Shown: in pieces, positions 55,430-64,000 of the stretch
How positions within the stretch are numbered: position 1 is the stretch's first letter
Layout: each line of letters starts with the position of its first letter
Assembly: GCA_022570795.1 (NCBI GenBank)
Contig: JAKUDP010000008.1
Coordinates: 434,001-498,000, forward strand
DNA from: Sphaerulina vaccinii
Taxonomy: Eukaryota > Ascomycota > Dothideomycetes > Mycosphaerellales > Mycosphaerellaceae
Length of the DNA stretch: 64,000 nucleotides
Direction: 5' to 3'
Translations under genes and position numbers: made by a program
Notes under the pieces: generated by a model
The model's database searches: none
Told to the model about the DNA's origin: nothing
The model's input: the letters and a program-made list of their open reading frames with translations, nothing else

Positions 55430-56213
55430 GAAGCACATCGACGATCGTGGCGCGAGCCTTACGGACCTATGTATGCCCAAAGCAGACTCCAGATTCTCGC
55501 ACTAGCTTGATCAGACGATCGTGGCGCGAGCCTTGTGGATTATTTATGCCCAAAGTAGGCTTCTCTTCGCCCTATCAATCCTCATTGAGTCTTGCATACC
55601 GCTCCTCACAACTACTAGGAAGTCCTCTGAGCTTTTGGTATATACAATATAGCAGATCGCATAAGAGTCAAGCATAGCTCATCGCTGCGAACACCGACGT
55701 TTCCTACATATAACGTGCAATCGTTCGGTGATGTTCGGTATTGCCATTCTAAGGTATGGATCAGCTGTATATGTGAGCTATTATGGGCATGTTGTGTAGG
55801 TTCGGCACGCGGCACGAACGATAGAGTCGTTTCATGCACGACATCACATCACCGTTCATGGCCGGTGGCTGAGAAACTGCTGCAATAGCATATGCATTGC
55901 TGAAGAGGAGCGGCTCGGAATCTGGTGGAAATGGCGGTGACTGCAGATGAGGCACGTTGCGGTCAGCTTGATGTGTACATATTATGTCTGCTATAGCAGG
56001 ACGAAGTATGCGCTTAACGCGGTCAATGTCAATCGCTCCCAATGATGCTGGCAATATCATGCTCTCTGAAGCCTCACTTCCAGTCCACCTTGCAATGCTG
56101 CCGAATCTGATGCCATAGTGTATGCAATTCTCCGCGAAACAGGGCGGCGGAAACACAAAATGCTCCAATTAGAGTATGCAATCGTTCCTAGAGCGGCCAA
56201 TCTCGATCGCGAG
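55430..56213. other. Intergenic with imperfect direct repeat and one open minus frame
   Basis: No gene is firmly supported. Two ~50-bp direct repeat copies lie at 55440-55489 and 55514-55562. A minus-strand frame open for 135 codons (56168-55761) has protein-like composition (ILPASLGAIDIDRVKRIL) but starts after a stop with only a TTG, so it would need an unseen upstream exon. Confidence 0.4.
55440..55562. repeat. Imperfect ~50-bp direct repeat, two copies
   Basis: Copies at 55440-55489 and 55514-55562 share 21 identical bases (GACGATCGTGGCGCGAGCCTT...) and then TTATGCCCAAAG-like sequence. Most differences are C/T or A/G transitions, with one indel. It lies in the 3' flank of the phosphatase gene. 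Confidence 0.75.
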
Positions 56214-57541
56214 TCAAACATCAAACTTCTTAGTCTTCCTCGTACAATTCATGAGCAGAGAGGCTCTAACACTGTCGTCCTGTTTCGACGAGCGAGGATA
56301 CTTGGATGAGGGAGGCCAGTCCACGAATTTGACTGTGTCGGCCTTGATGCGCTTCATATAGTCCAGGAAGCGGTCGTCTGTACGATCCACTCGGCGTCGA
56401 CCATGAAAGTGGAGATCCAGCGTCTGGAGTTGCCCGTGAGTGCCCAGGTGTCGCAGCACTGAGATCAGATCCTCATCGTGGACGAAGCGGCGCTCTTCAT
56501 TCGTCTTCATCAGCGGGTTCAAGCATGGCACCGCATCCTCTAGCATGAAGCTCATCTTTCGGATAAGTGCTGTGTTCGTGGGTCCGATCGCCCTACATCA
56601 CAATTAGCATCGCTTAATCGTTTCTGTCCACCGAGCACGGCAAGCATATTGTACTCTTGGTGGCAGGTAGCAAAGAATGGCGGAACTCACTTCATGAACT
56701 TTCGCACGTTGAGATAGCCCAACTCGCGCCACTCGTTCTCCCAGAATGATCCATACCGCTGCGTGCGTCGCTCGATGGCAAATGCATTCTCCGTGTAAAG
56801 GATGCTTCTTCCCTCTTCCTGTTTCGTACGTTAGTGATATGTGTGCTATGCGCGGTGAGTGCGACGTACATAAACTTGACGGCACGTGCGAAGTAACGCT
56901 GCACTGCGACTCAAGTTGTCAGGTTGCGCAAAGTTGATTGTCGGCCTCTCCGTGACAAAGATCATGCGGTAGATGTCGTTTCTCAACTCAGCCGGTAGAT
57001 CGAGGAATCCAGCAAATTTCTTCTTCTTCGACATAGATCGTGCGTTGATGCGGGCGAGCGTGGTTTGTGTGAGCTTGTCGGGCTTTGGTGGCACGCTTGG
57101 CGTTGAAGCGAAGTTCTTCGGGTCAAGATTCAATGTGATCAGACCTTGATGTCCTGGCGGAATGTTGACTGTGAGATGGATCGTGGTGCCTGCCGCTTGT
57201 GGTGCTGTTTGTGGGATTTCCTCAGCATCCGAGTCTGAAGAGTCCGATAAACTGGCTACATCATCGTCAGATGGCATGGTCCGTCCAATTGGTGAAGGCG
57301 AACGCCGCCGCTTCCTCAGAGGAGCAACAGGAATGACATCGTCAATATCTTCTAGCTCTACTTCGGGTTCGCTCTCGTCGTCGCTGATGGCAGCTGTGGA
57401 GTCTTCAAATGGCGAGATGCGAGCCGATGTGCGGCATTTTCGAATAGCTCTGCCTTTCGCATCTTTGTTGATGGCGAAGTCTCCTTCTCCAAGTTCAGAG
57501 CTTGGATTGTTGCGCTTGTGCCTCTTGTTGGTGCGTGGCAT
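56214..57541 (-). CDS. F-box-like LPAELRN-type protein with long acidic N-terminus (392 aa)
   Basis: Exons are 57541-56870, 56818-56691 and 56592-56214. ATG 57541 begins a basic then acidic disordered region (MPRTNKRHKRNN; EPEVELEDIDDVIPVAP; RKRRRSPSPIG; SLSDSSDSDAEE) of about 130 residues, followed by a strand-rich segment (TTIHLTVNIPPGHQGLITL) and FLDLPAELRNDIYRMIFV at about 193-210. The conserved continuation is assembled only after splicing: SAALLRTCRQVY-EEGRSILYTENAF, then FMK-AIGPTNTALIRKMSF. This is the same fold order as the 10-13 kb trio but belongs to a more widespread subtype with extra N-terminal sequence and without the Cys module. Function is unknown; KR-rich motifs suggest nuclear location (inference). 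Confidence 0.85.
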
Positions 57542-58477
57542 TTTCTCGGTCCAGAGTGTATCGTGAGCAATCTGGTTGTTTGATTCGTGCGGTAGTGCAG
57601 AGGTGTTGTTGTGCAAGAGAAGAGTGACTAGCAAAGGTTAAGAACAAACGGCCGCCAGCTATCGTTATTGCTGAAGATACAAGCTTTGCCTTGACAGAAG
57701 GAAAGCACGGTCGCCAGAATAATTGCAGATGCGGTTGAGGTGTTATAGCCGGGAAGTGACTGTTTGGAGCAAGTGCGCAGCGCGAACGACCAGATTAGGC
57801 CAGAAGGTTGTGCAATAATTAGTGAAGTGTGTGAGAGACATTCTGAAAAGTCATCTGGGCTAAGAAGCTGGGCAATCCAGACCAGAATCAGAGAAACCAC
57901 CTTAGTCAGTCAGTACTCGTCATGAGGGTCTCCGTTTGCATAGTGGATGAGCCAAGTCCGTAGATACCAGAAGTCGGTCCGGCAATTGGAGCCTCACTAG
58001 GTACTGCGATGGCCACTTGGAGATGCGACTGTAGCAGATTTGACAGGCTTACAAGGGTGGCCTAGGGTTGCCAAACGCCTCCCATACCACCTCGCTGGTA
58101 TATACACGCCTCGGAGTATATGAGCTGTCAGGTACAGCAGAGTCGCGTCAGCTGAGCATACAGTCCTTCGCCATGACCGTGTGGTTTCTCAGGACACAGT
58201 CGCCACGCGTGAGCAGCCATGGACAGACAGCGTGGCAACACTCTCACCGCGGCAGGATTATGACATCTCTCCGTACGATCACCTGGTTGTTGGTGTTGTT
58301 GACAGAAAGGCAGATCGCGAATCGAAATCTCATCTTGCTTCTTGACGCGCACCCCTGTCGCCGTTTCGGCAACTGCCCGTGCCTGCCGCTGATGATCACT
58401 TTGGGCAAGATTAAGCGTTGTCGCAGACATTTCTTACAACACTCAGTCAGACCAACACCTCTTGGTAAACAGCGACA
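57542..58477. other. Divergent intergenic region
   Basis: A 936-bp stretch between outward-facing genes. Minus-strand frames near 57900-57628 and plus frames at 58068-58550 lack support. No repeat stands out. Confidence 0.5.
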
Positions 58478-59431
58478 ATGGGGTCCAAATATGGCACGAT
58501 TGTCATGGGCCCGGCAGGCGCTGGCAAGACGACCTTCTGCGCTGCGATGATCCAGTATCTGAAGAACAACCGGCGGTCTTGCTTCTACATCAACCTCGAT
58601 CCGGTGTGTATCGGATGAGCAGAGAAGACAAGGTAGGTCGCGCATTGCTGATGGAACGCGCAGGCTGCCGATGACTTTGCCTATGAGCCGGACGTCGATA
58701 TCAAGGACCTCATCACGCTGGAAGATGTCATGGAAGAGCTACACTTGGGACCGAATGGTGGACTGATCTACTGCTTCGAGTTCCTGCTGGATAACCTTGA
58801 CTTCATTACCGATCCACTCCAGGACGTCGGCGAGGAGTCGCTGATCATCATCGATATGCCGGGACAGATTGAGCTGTACACACACGTTCCGATTGTGCCC
58901 AAGCTGATCAAGGCACTGCAAGGCGGCAGCTTGAACGTCAGCATGTGCGCCGCCTATCTGCTGGAAAGCTCCTTCATTGTGGATCGGGCCAAGTTCTTCT
59001 CGGGCACACTGAGTGCCATGAGTGCTATGATCATGATGGAACTTCCACACGTGAACATTCTGAGCAAGATGGATCAGATCAAGGGGCAGGTCGCACGGAA
59101 AGAGCTGAAACGATTCATTGACCCGGACACGAGCTTGTTGCAAGATGCGCCAGAAAGTGGACTGGTATATCAGTGGAAAGAGGGTGTGGACAACGGCGAT
59201 CCGGACGACGTTAGTGTCATGGGCAAAGACTCGTTTGGCAGACTGAACCGGGCTGTTGGACAACTCATCGACGACTTTAGCCTGGTATCATTTCTCAAGC
59301 TGGACGCGCAGGACGAAGACAGTGTTGGCGCTGTCGTGAGCTACATCGATGATGCCATACAATTCCACGAGGCGCAGGAACCGCGCGAACCGAACGATGA
59401 GCTGAATGATACCGACATGGGTTGGGCTTAA
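58478..59431 (+). CDS. GPN3: GPN-loop GTPase 3 (297 aa)
   Basis: Small GTPase of the GPN family, required with Npa3/Gpn1 for assembly and nuclear import of RNA polymerase II. Exons are 58478-58603 and 58664-59431; the 60-bp intron falls right after the NLDP switch motif (SCFYINLDP-AADDFAYEPDV). The P-loop GPAGAGKTTFC is at 11-21, the diagnostic GPN tripeptide at 71-73 (LGPNGGLIYCFEFLL), DMPGQIELYTH provides G3, and SKMD the G4 nucleotide-specificity motif. MSAMIMMELPHVNILSKMDQ and the acidic tail match Gpn3 rather than Gpn1 (longer) or Gpn2. The start ATG is only ten residues before the P-loop, as in orthologues. Confidence 0.95.
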
Positions 59432-59671
59432 AACGCAGCAGAGATGCAATTACCAGACATACCGAGTCATCGAACCGAATGAGATGACAGCTGTGAGACT
59501 GGAAGTGGGAGGCGCCAGCACTTGCATGCGTCTCATCCTAGGCGGTCAATCTATAACACCAATCTCATGCCGCGCCTAAACACTACACCGAGCAGCGCAG
59601 AGTCGCGCCATGCTGCAGGGCACGTGTTGGGAATTGGAGAAAGGAGACTGCGCCGCAACTGATGCGCTTGT

Positions 59672-61242
59672 TCACGAAAGCTTGATGCGAGAGTCTACGA
59701 AAATCGACTTGATCATGGCTTTGCCCATCAAGAACAGATCGAGCAGCCACGCCGTCACAAGGAGCAGAATCATTGCGACAGATACCCATTGGACAGCGTT
59801 ACTCTCCAGCTCCTGGCCAAGATAGATCGTACTGATCGTGAAACCGACATTTGGGAAGATCACGGCTATCAAAAAGTCAGCTTCAGCATTACACATTTTG
59901 AAGATATCAGACTCACCCCAAGCAGAATTATGCCAACTCAACCCAAGCTTCCATCTCCCGTTTTCCTTCCTGAACACCGTGGCCATCGTGATCATGAAAG
60001 CCAACAAGAAGACAAAAAACGTAAACAACCACAGAAACACTCCAACCCAAGTTGCCATGATCAACACGACCTCTCCCGCAGTAGGATGCGAGGCAAAGTA
60101 CCCATATCCCATCGGAGCAGCTCTCGCGCAACCTATCAGCGCCACAATAGTAAACCCCGACGTACCCACCATGATAAACAACCCAGTCCTAAGATTCTCT
60201 TTCGGCCACCCCTTCTCAAGCAAATTCCCAATCGTAAATGTCAAGAAAACAATACACATTATCCACCCCAACCCTTGGTAAGCAACTCCCGCAACCATAA
60301 TCGGAACTCGTTGATAAGGTGGTTGATCCATCGCAATAGCTCCCGCTACAGTTCCCGTGAGCATCGCATTGAGGATGAGGATGAATGCCGCTGCTGGAAA
60401 ATCTATAGCTTTTACTGGAACGTATTTCGAGATGACGACCATGTGTATTGATGCCGAAAGTAAGGAGATGGCGGCATATGTCCAGAAAAGTACGCGAATT
60501 GTCACGACCATCCAATAGCCTGTATGCGGAACTGCGTAGCGTTGCATGTTTAGGATCATCGTCGCGCTCCAGGAAGTCAGCTTCGGCATTACACAACTTG
60601 AAGATATCAGACTTACCAGGTGAGCCAGAAGCTCCCAAAGAAGAAGGCTTCGGGCGGAGTTGTGAAGCACTTTTTGATCATTTCTGGTTTCTTTACCCAT
60701 CTTATAAGCAAGAAGGTTGTAAAGAGTAGGAAGAGTACGATATTGAAGATGAAGATTATCGTTCCAATTGTTTGGAGACCAGAGAAGGTGTTTGGACTTT
60801 CGGAGAGGGTCACGGCTATGCCTCCTGTGGATTGGGTACATGTGAACCACGACCAGTTGAAGTTTTGCGTTATCCACTCGAGAGGCGGTATTGTATGTTT
60901 CTGTTCCGAAGTGTTCTTGTTCCTGGCTACTTCTGCTGTCTTGTTGTGATTTTCCTCGTGCGAAGGTCTCTCGGTGTCTTCTCTTCGCCCATGCTGCTGT
61001 TGCTTTTCGAGATCTTGATTCTCAGAGTCCTTGTCCTTGTCGTTATGATCTGACATGGTGTGCTCGATCTGGAAAGTCTGTGTCGTGGCCTTGCGATGTG
61101 CTCTCTTCAAGTCCATTCCATGTTTGTAAGCTCGTCTACCACTGTAAACTGAAGCTGAAGTGGAAGGATCGATGGCAGTATGAGAAGAAGATGTTTCGAC
61201 GTCTTCGTCCGACGGTAAAGCTTCGCTTAAGTGCTTGATCAT
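59672..61242 (-). CDS. TDT/SLAC1-family transporter, SSU1-like sulfite efflux type (489 aa)
   Basis: Plasma-membrane transporter of the tellurite-resistance/dicarboxylate family, whose fungal members include the Ssu1 sulfite pump. Exons are 61242-60617, 60566-59917 and 59865-59672. The N-terminal ~105 residues are hydrophilic and Gln/Glu/Lys-rich. The domain starts at NFNWSWFTCTQSTGGIAV and has about ten helices. Splicing gives GSFWLTCATMILNMQRYAVP and NSAWAVIFPNVGFTIST, both family-typical. Intron 2 is 51 bp and has no stop, so an unspliced reading inserts 17 residues (ESDIFKMCNAEADFLI) that do not belong to the family. Introns 1 and 2 are near-identical to each other. Sulfite specificity is inferred; malate or another anion is possible. 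ATG 61242 is the first start; ATG 61056 would give a shorter N-terminus. Confidence 0.88.
59866..59916 (-). repeat. Introner-like intron copy B (51 bp)
   Basis: Intron 2 of the TDT transporter gene. By hand alignment it matches intron 1 (60567-60616) at 39 of the first 43 positions, including the donor and the GCTGAC branch region, with the acceptor end more diverged. Its length is a multiple of three and it has no in-frame stop. Confidence 0.85.
60567..60616 (-). repeat. Introner-like intron copy A (50 bp)
   Basis: Intron 1 of the TDT transporter gene, with GTAAGT donor, GCTGAC branch point and GGAG acceptor. It is nearly identical to intron 2 of the same gene, whereas the flanking exon sequences are unrelated. 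Confidence 0.85.
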
Positions 61243-61464
61243 GTTTGAGCCGCCTTCACGGCAGATTGAGTTCGAACGTTGTGTCGGGATGCTGGGGTGG
61301 GGCTATACATGCCGCTGATCCGGGGTATGATGACCGAACCAACCAGCCACTTTGTACGACTGTACGATCTGGCAGAACATGTGAACTTGCAGGATAGCTG
61401 GTTAGTGATATGAGTAGAGGAGGTGAGTAAGAAAGGTCGCCTTGACATTCTGTCTAGATGCTGC

Positions 61465-63092
61465 TCAGAGTACGTAGACAAACTCAGGATTCTCTCCATC
61501 TGTCAAGTCAAGCCATTCCTGATTCTCCAGCTTCTCATATCCAGGCTGTGCGCGAATAGCAGCTTTCTTTGTGTTCATCCGCCTCGACCAGAAGTACACG
61601 AACGCCATGATGAGCAGACACGCAGAGTAGCATGCTAAGATTGTCACCTCCGCTGAGACGTATCTTGGCGCATCTGATGGACGAAAAGTTTGAGGTCCAA
61701 TGATGTTGCCAACACAGTATGCGATCAGGTACATCGCCGCGGTAGTCGTCTTCTTGGTATAGCCAGCGACATTTGTCGAGATTAAGGAGAGGAAACAGAC
61801 GAATGGTGTAGGGGAGGCTTGGGTCAAGTAGTAGCCTGCTAGTCGACCTTTATTGTAGCCTTCGAGCGGGAGTCCAACGATGAGTGCCATGCCGATAATG
61901 GCAAGAATCATGCCTCCTGAGGATGTGAGGATTCTGCTTCCGAGTCTGTCGCCCAGAAAACCGGTCACGATGAGGGCTACCACTTCGACTGCTCCACCTG
62001 GTGTTCCGTAGAGGAGAGATTGTTGTTTCGTGTAGCCAAAGCTTGTGATCAACTGGCTGAAGAAGTTTGTGATGCCGCCATTGGGGATATCTGCTACGAG
62101 GGCGTAGAGCACAATTCCCCACACAATTGGATCAGTAAGAGCTTCCCAGAATTGGTACATCTTGAAGTGTTTGTTGCCAACACCTTGCTGATTGATCCGA
62201 ATGCGCTCCAGGGCCAGGACTCGGTCTTCTTTGCTTAGCCATCGAGCATTCAATTGGCTGTCCGGTACTGTGAAGAAGAAGACCACCCCAACAGCAGAAG
62301 TCACAAGTCCTGTTGCGAGGAAGAGGATTTGCCATCCCGCTAGCGAAGCTGGATGTTTGGCCACTCCAACGGCGATGCCATAGGCTATCAGTCCTCCTAT
62401 GATTTGTGCGACGCCATTGAAAGAGAACCAGATCGCAGTTCGAAAGCCTTGCTCGGCTTTTGTGTACCACTGACTTGTGAGTAGTGCGAAGCCTGGTGTT
62501 ACGGCGGCTTCTGTCACGCCTAGGAAGAAGCGGATTGCTATGGCGCCGGAGAAGTTCTTCGCAGCAGCGAAGCACGCGAGCACGAGTCCCCAGAGGATAA
62601 TGCATGTTGCTGAGTACTTTCCCAGTGGAAGACGTTGTAACAGTCGGTTCGTGGGGTATTCCCATGCCTTTTCACAAGTCAGTGAGTGTCTTCTATGATG
62701 TGAGACGGAGATGTAGCGCTCACCAGATATCCGAAGTAAAACATGCTGCCCAGCCATTGATAGTTGTCGCCCACAAGACCGATATCCGTTTGCAGGCCCA
62801 TAATCGAAGCATAAGATAATGTCGTCTTGTCTAGGAATTGCAAAGCGTAAATTGTACACATGATAGGCATGAGGTTCCAGTCGATCAGCCTTCGTAACCG
62901 CTTGTTCGTGGCTTCATCGATGTGAATGACTTCTCCCGCATGCCCTTCGAAGGCCTTCATTGCTTCGTCTGCATCGTGTGCATGTTTGAGAATGTTCTCA
63001 GGCACAGAGCCTGATCTTATGGCATCCGCAAGAGCAGGAGCCTTCTTCTCAAGGTCCGCATCGACCTCGTAGGTAGGAGGATTGGTGGCCAT
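61465..63092 (-). CDS. MFS transporter, anion:cation symporter (Dal5/allantoate permease-like) family (523 aa)
   Basis: Importer of small organic anions or vitamins (allantoate, nicotinate, biotin and related acids are known substrates). Exons are 63092-62724 and 62667-61465, joined by a 56-bp intron after FYFGYL. The ACS pattern is clear: an N-terminal HIDEATNKRLRRLIDWNLMPI, then YALQFLDKTTLSYAS (helix 1), GDNYQWLGSMFYFGYL-AWEYPTNRLLQRLPLGKY and FLGVTEAAVTPGF. Twelve helices are predicted by hydrophobicity. A soluble N-terminal region of about 75 residues precedes helix 1, and the C-terminus is cytosolic (KLENQEWLDLTDGENPEFVYVL). It is tail-to-head with the TDT gene (222 bp). Substrate is not deducible. 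Confidence 0.92.
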
Positions 63093-63697
63093 CGTCTCCT
63101 ATAGTCAAACGTCTGGGTATTGTAGAAGGAAACCAAAACAATACTGAAAGGCGAAGAGAAAGCAGACCTGGTCACCTACATGTAATAACCCTCGCACTCG
63201 TCCAGGTATACTGCATCTCTGCCGATCATCCCGAGGACGATAAGATCAGGCAGAATGTGATGGCTGCGGATTTGGTAATGAGCTGTCACTCTGTCGCTGC
63301 GTGGCGAACACATGGTCGCCGTGCCGCAAGGATGAGATAGGCAGAGATTCGGCCATCTTTGGAAGGTTGCAGCAGACCACCGGGCAAGACGTGCAGATTG
63401 TGGAGTAGAGTCGCCTTGGAGAGGCTTCTCGCCACTTGTCACGTCTTGGCGATAGGAGGAACACCGGGTTGATGGGTGAGATGATCGGTGACTGTGATTG
63501 CCCTAGCAGTGAACAGAGTCGTGCTGACGCGATGTAAGTGTTGAAGGGTGAAGGGGAAGTGATAGAAGAAAGAAGTGCTTATCAGCAATGAACAACAGCG
63601 GCGCTCCATAGCGTGTCGTAGCTCAAAACTACGGTAGTCGCGTCCTCTTCGTAGATCTGTTTACCGTGATTCTATCTCACGCGACATTTGACACAAC
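63093..63697. promoter_or_regulatory. Divergent intergenic region, Dal5-like / Mis14-like
   Basis: About 605 bp between outward-facing genes. Minus-strand frames at 63176-63464 have no support. The stretch presumably holds both promoters; no specific site is recognised. Confidence 0.4.
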
Positions 63698-64000
63698 ATG
63701 GCCAACATATTCGAATCGAACGCGCCGCAAGAAGGCTTCCGAGCGACAGAATCTGCACATCGAAAAATCGAACTACAAAGCCCGGCAGATTTGACATATC
63801 TGATCGCGAACGTCACGAAAGCAGCGCGAGAGAAACTCGATCAACATCTCCCGCCAAATGCAGCACCTGAAGGAGGAGAAGATGCCATGAGAAAGAGAGT
63901 GGAACAGTTAGTCGACGATGTATCACTCCCATGACACCAGCAGCAGAAAAGTGAAGCTAACATAGAGAATATAGTACATCCACTCCACCTTCAATGCAGC
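63698..64000 (+). CDS. Kinetochore protein Mis14/Nsl1-like, 5' part (truncated by window)
   Basis: Subunit of the MIND/Mis12 kinetochore complex, if the family call is right. Exon 1 is 63698-63919 (74 residues); the intron 63920-63974 has a GCTAAC branch point and ATATAG acceptor, and exon 2 starts at 63975 and runs off the edge. Splicing changes an apparent short protein ending DDVSLP into RVEQLVDDYIHSTFNAA. The segment HRKIELQSPADLTYLIANV followed by AAREKLDQHLPP and a charged REx-type helix resembles the fungal Mis14 N-terminus. Confidence in the gene is higher than in the name; the missing 3' part would settle it. Confidence 0.72.

Noticed and set aside
59866..59916. Coding extension ESDIFKMCNAEADFLI in the TDT transporter
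   Set aside because: It is the translation of intron copy B; removal restores the family sequence NSAWAVIFPN.
60216..60638. Second minus-strand gene overlapping the TDT transporter
   Set aside because: It is a shadow frame that reads through intron copy A; the conserved protein lies in the other frame.

Overview
The window is nuclear DNA from a filamentous ascomycete (Pezizomycotina). The genes are monocistronic, lie on both strands and carry short introns of about 48-150 bp with GTRNGT-type donors and CTAAC/CTGAC branch points. They encode eukaryotic and typically fungal proteins: Atg9, Gcn1, an AP-1 beta adaptin, COP9 signalosome subunit 3, a MYST acetyltransferase, a DUF3292 protein, a spherulin-like cupin and an SSU1-type transporter. 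A dothideomycete is plausible, because near-identical introner-like introns such as the pair found here are known from relatives of Mycosphaerella and Cladosporium. That placement is inference. I see no prokaryotic operons, CRISPR array, intact transposon, PKS/NRPS core gene or convincing tRNA/rRNA gene.

Layout: 1-0.57 kb, possible 3' end of a gene; 0.57-3.2 kb, oligopeptide transporter (+); 3.2-5.3 kb, broken coding-like fragments; 5.5-7.2 kb, cytochrome b5-fused front-end desaturase (-), divergent from CSN3 at 7.5-9.0 kb (+); 9.4 kb, a 72-aa membrane protein; 10.0-13.2 kb, a tandem trio of F-box-like LPAELRN-type paralogues (+); 13.5-16.1 kb, ATG9 (-), divergent from a cation/proton antiporter at 16.9-18.5 kb (+); 19.6 kb, MYST acetyltransferase; 21.7 kb, small secreted protein; 22.7 kb, BTB protein; 24-25 kb, GH17 glucanase with a probable frameshift (-); 25.5-29.9 kb, DEAH helicase (-), divergent from GCN1 at 30.3-38.6 kb (+); 39.6 kb, 74-aa membrane microprotein; 40.2-42.5 kb, AP-1 beta (-), divergent from a 53-aa membrane protein at 42.9 kb; 43.9 kb, DHA1-type MFS transporter; 45.5-46.6 kb, fourth F-box-like gene (-); 46.6-48.7 kb, gene-poor; 48.7 kb, spherulin-like cupin; 49.8-51.1 kb, aquaporin (-); 51.5-53.8 kb, six-exon DUF3292 protein (-); 54.6 kb, histidine phosphatase (+); 56.2-57.5 kb, fifth F-box-like gene (-); 58.5 kb, GPN3 GTPase (+); 59.7-61.2 kb, SSU1/TDT transporter carrying twin introns (-); 61.5-63.1 kb, Dal5-type MFS transporter (-); 63.7 kb to the edge, 5' part of a Mis14/Nsl1-like kinetochore gene.

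Most genes are unrelated housekeeping loci. There is a modest theme of membrane transport (OPT, antiporter, two MFS, aquaporin, TDT) and one of translation and RNA (GCN1 and a DEAH helicase sharing a promoter). The most unusual features are the two nearly identical introns inside the SSU1-like gene, the tandem F-box-like paralogues with a shared Cys-containing C-terminal module, the GH17 frameshift, and nested palindromes at 39.1-39.2 kb. Exon coordinates in the entries come from reading splice signals by eye and checking that the reading frame is kept. No transcript evidence was available.
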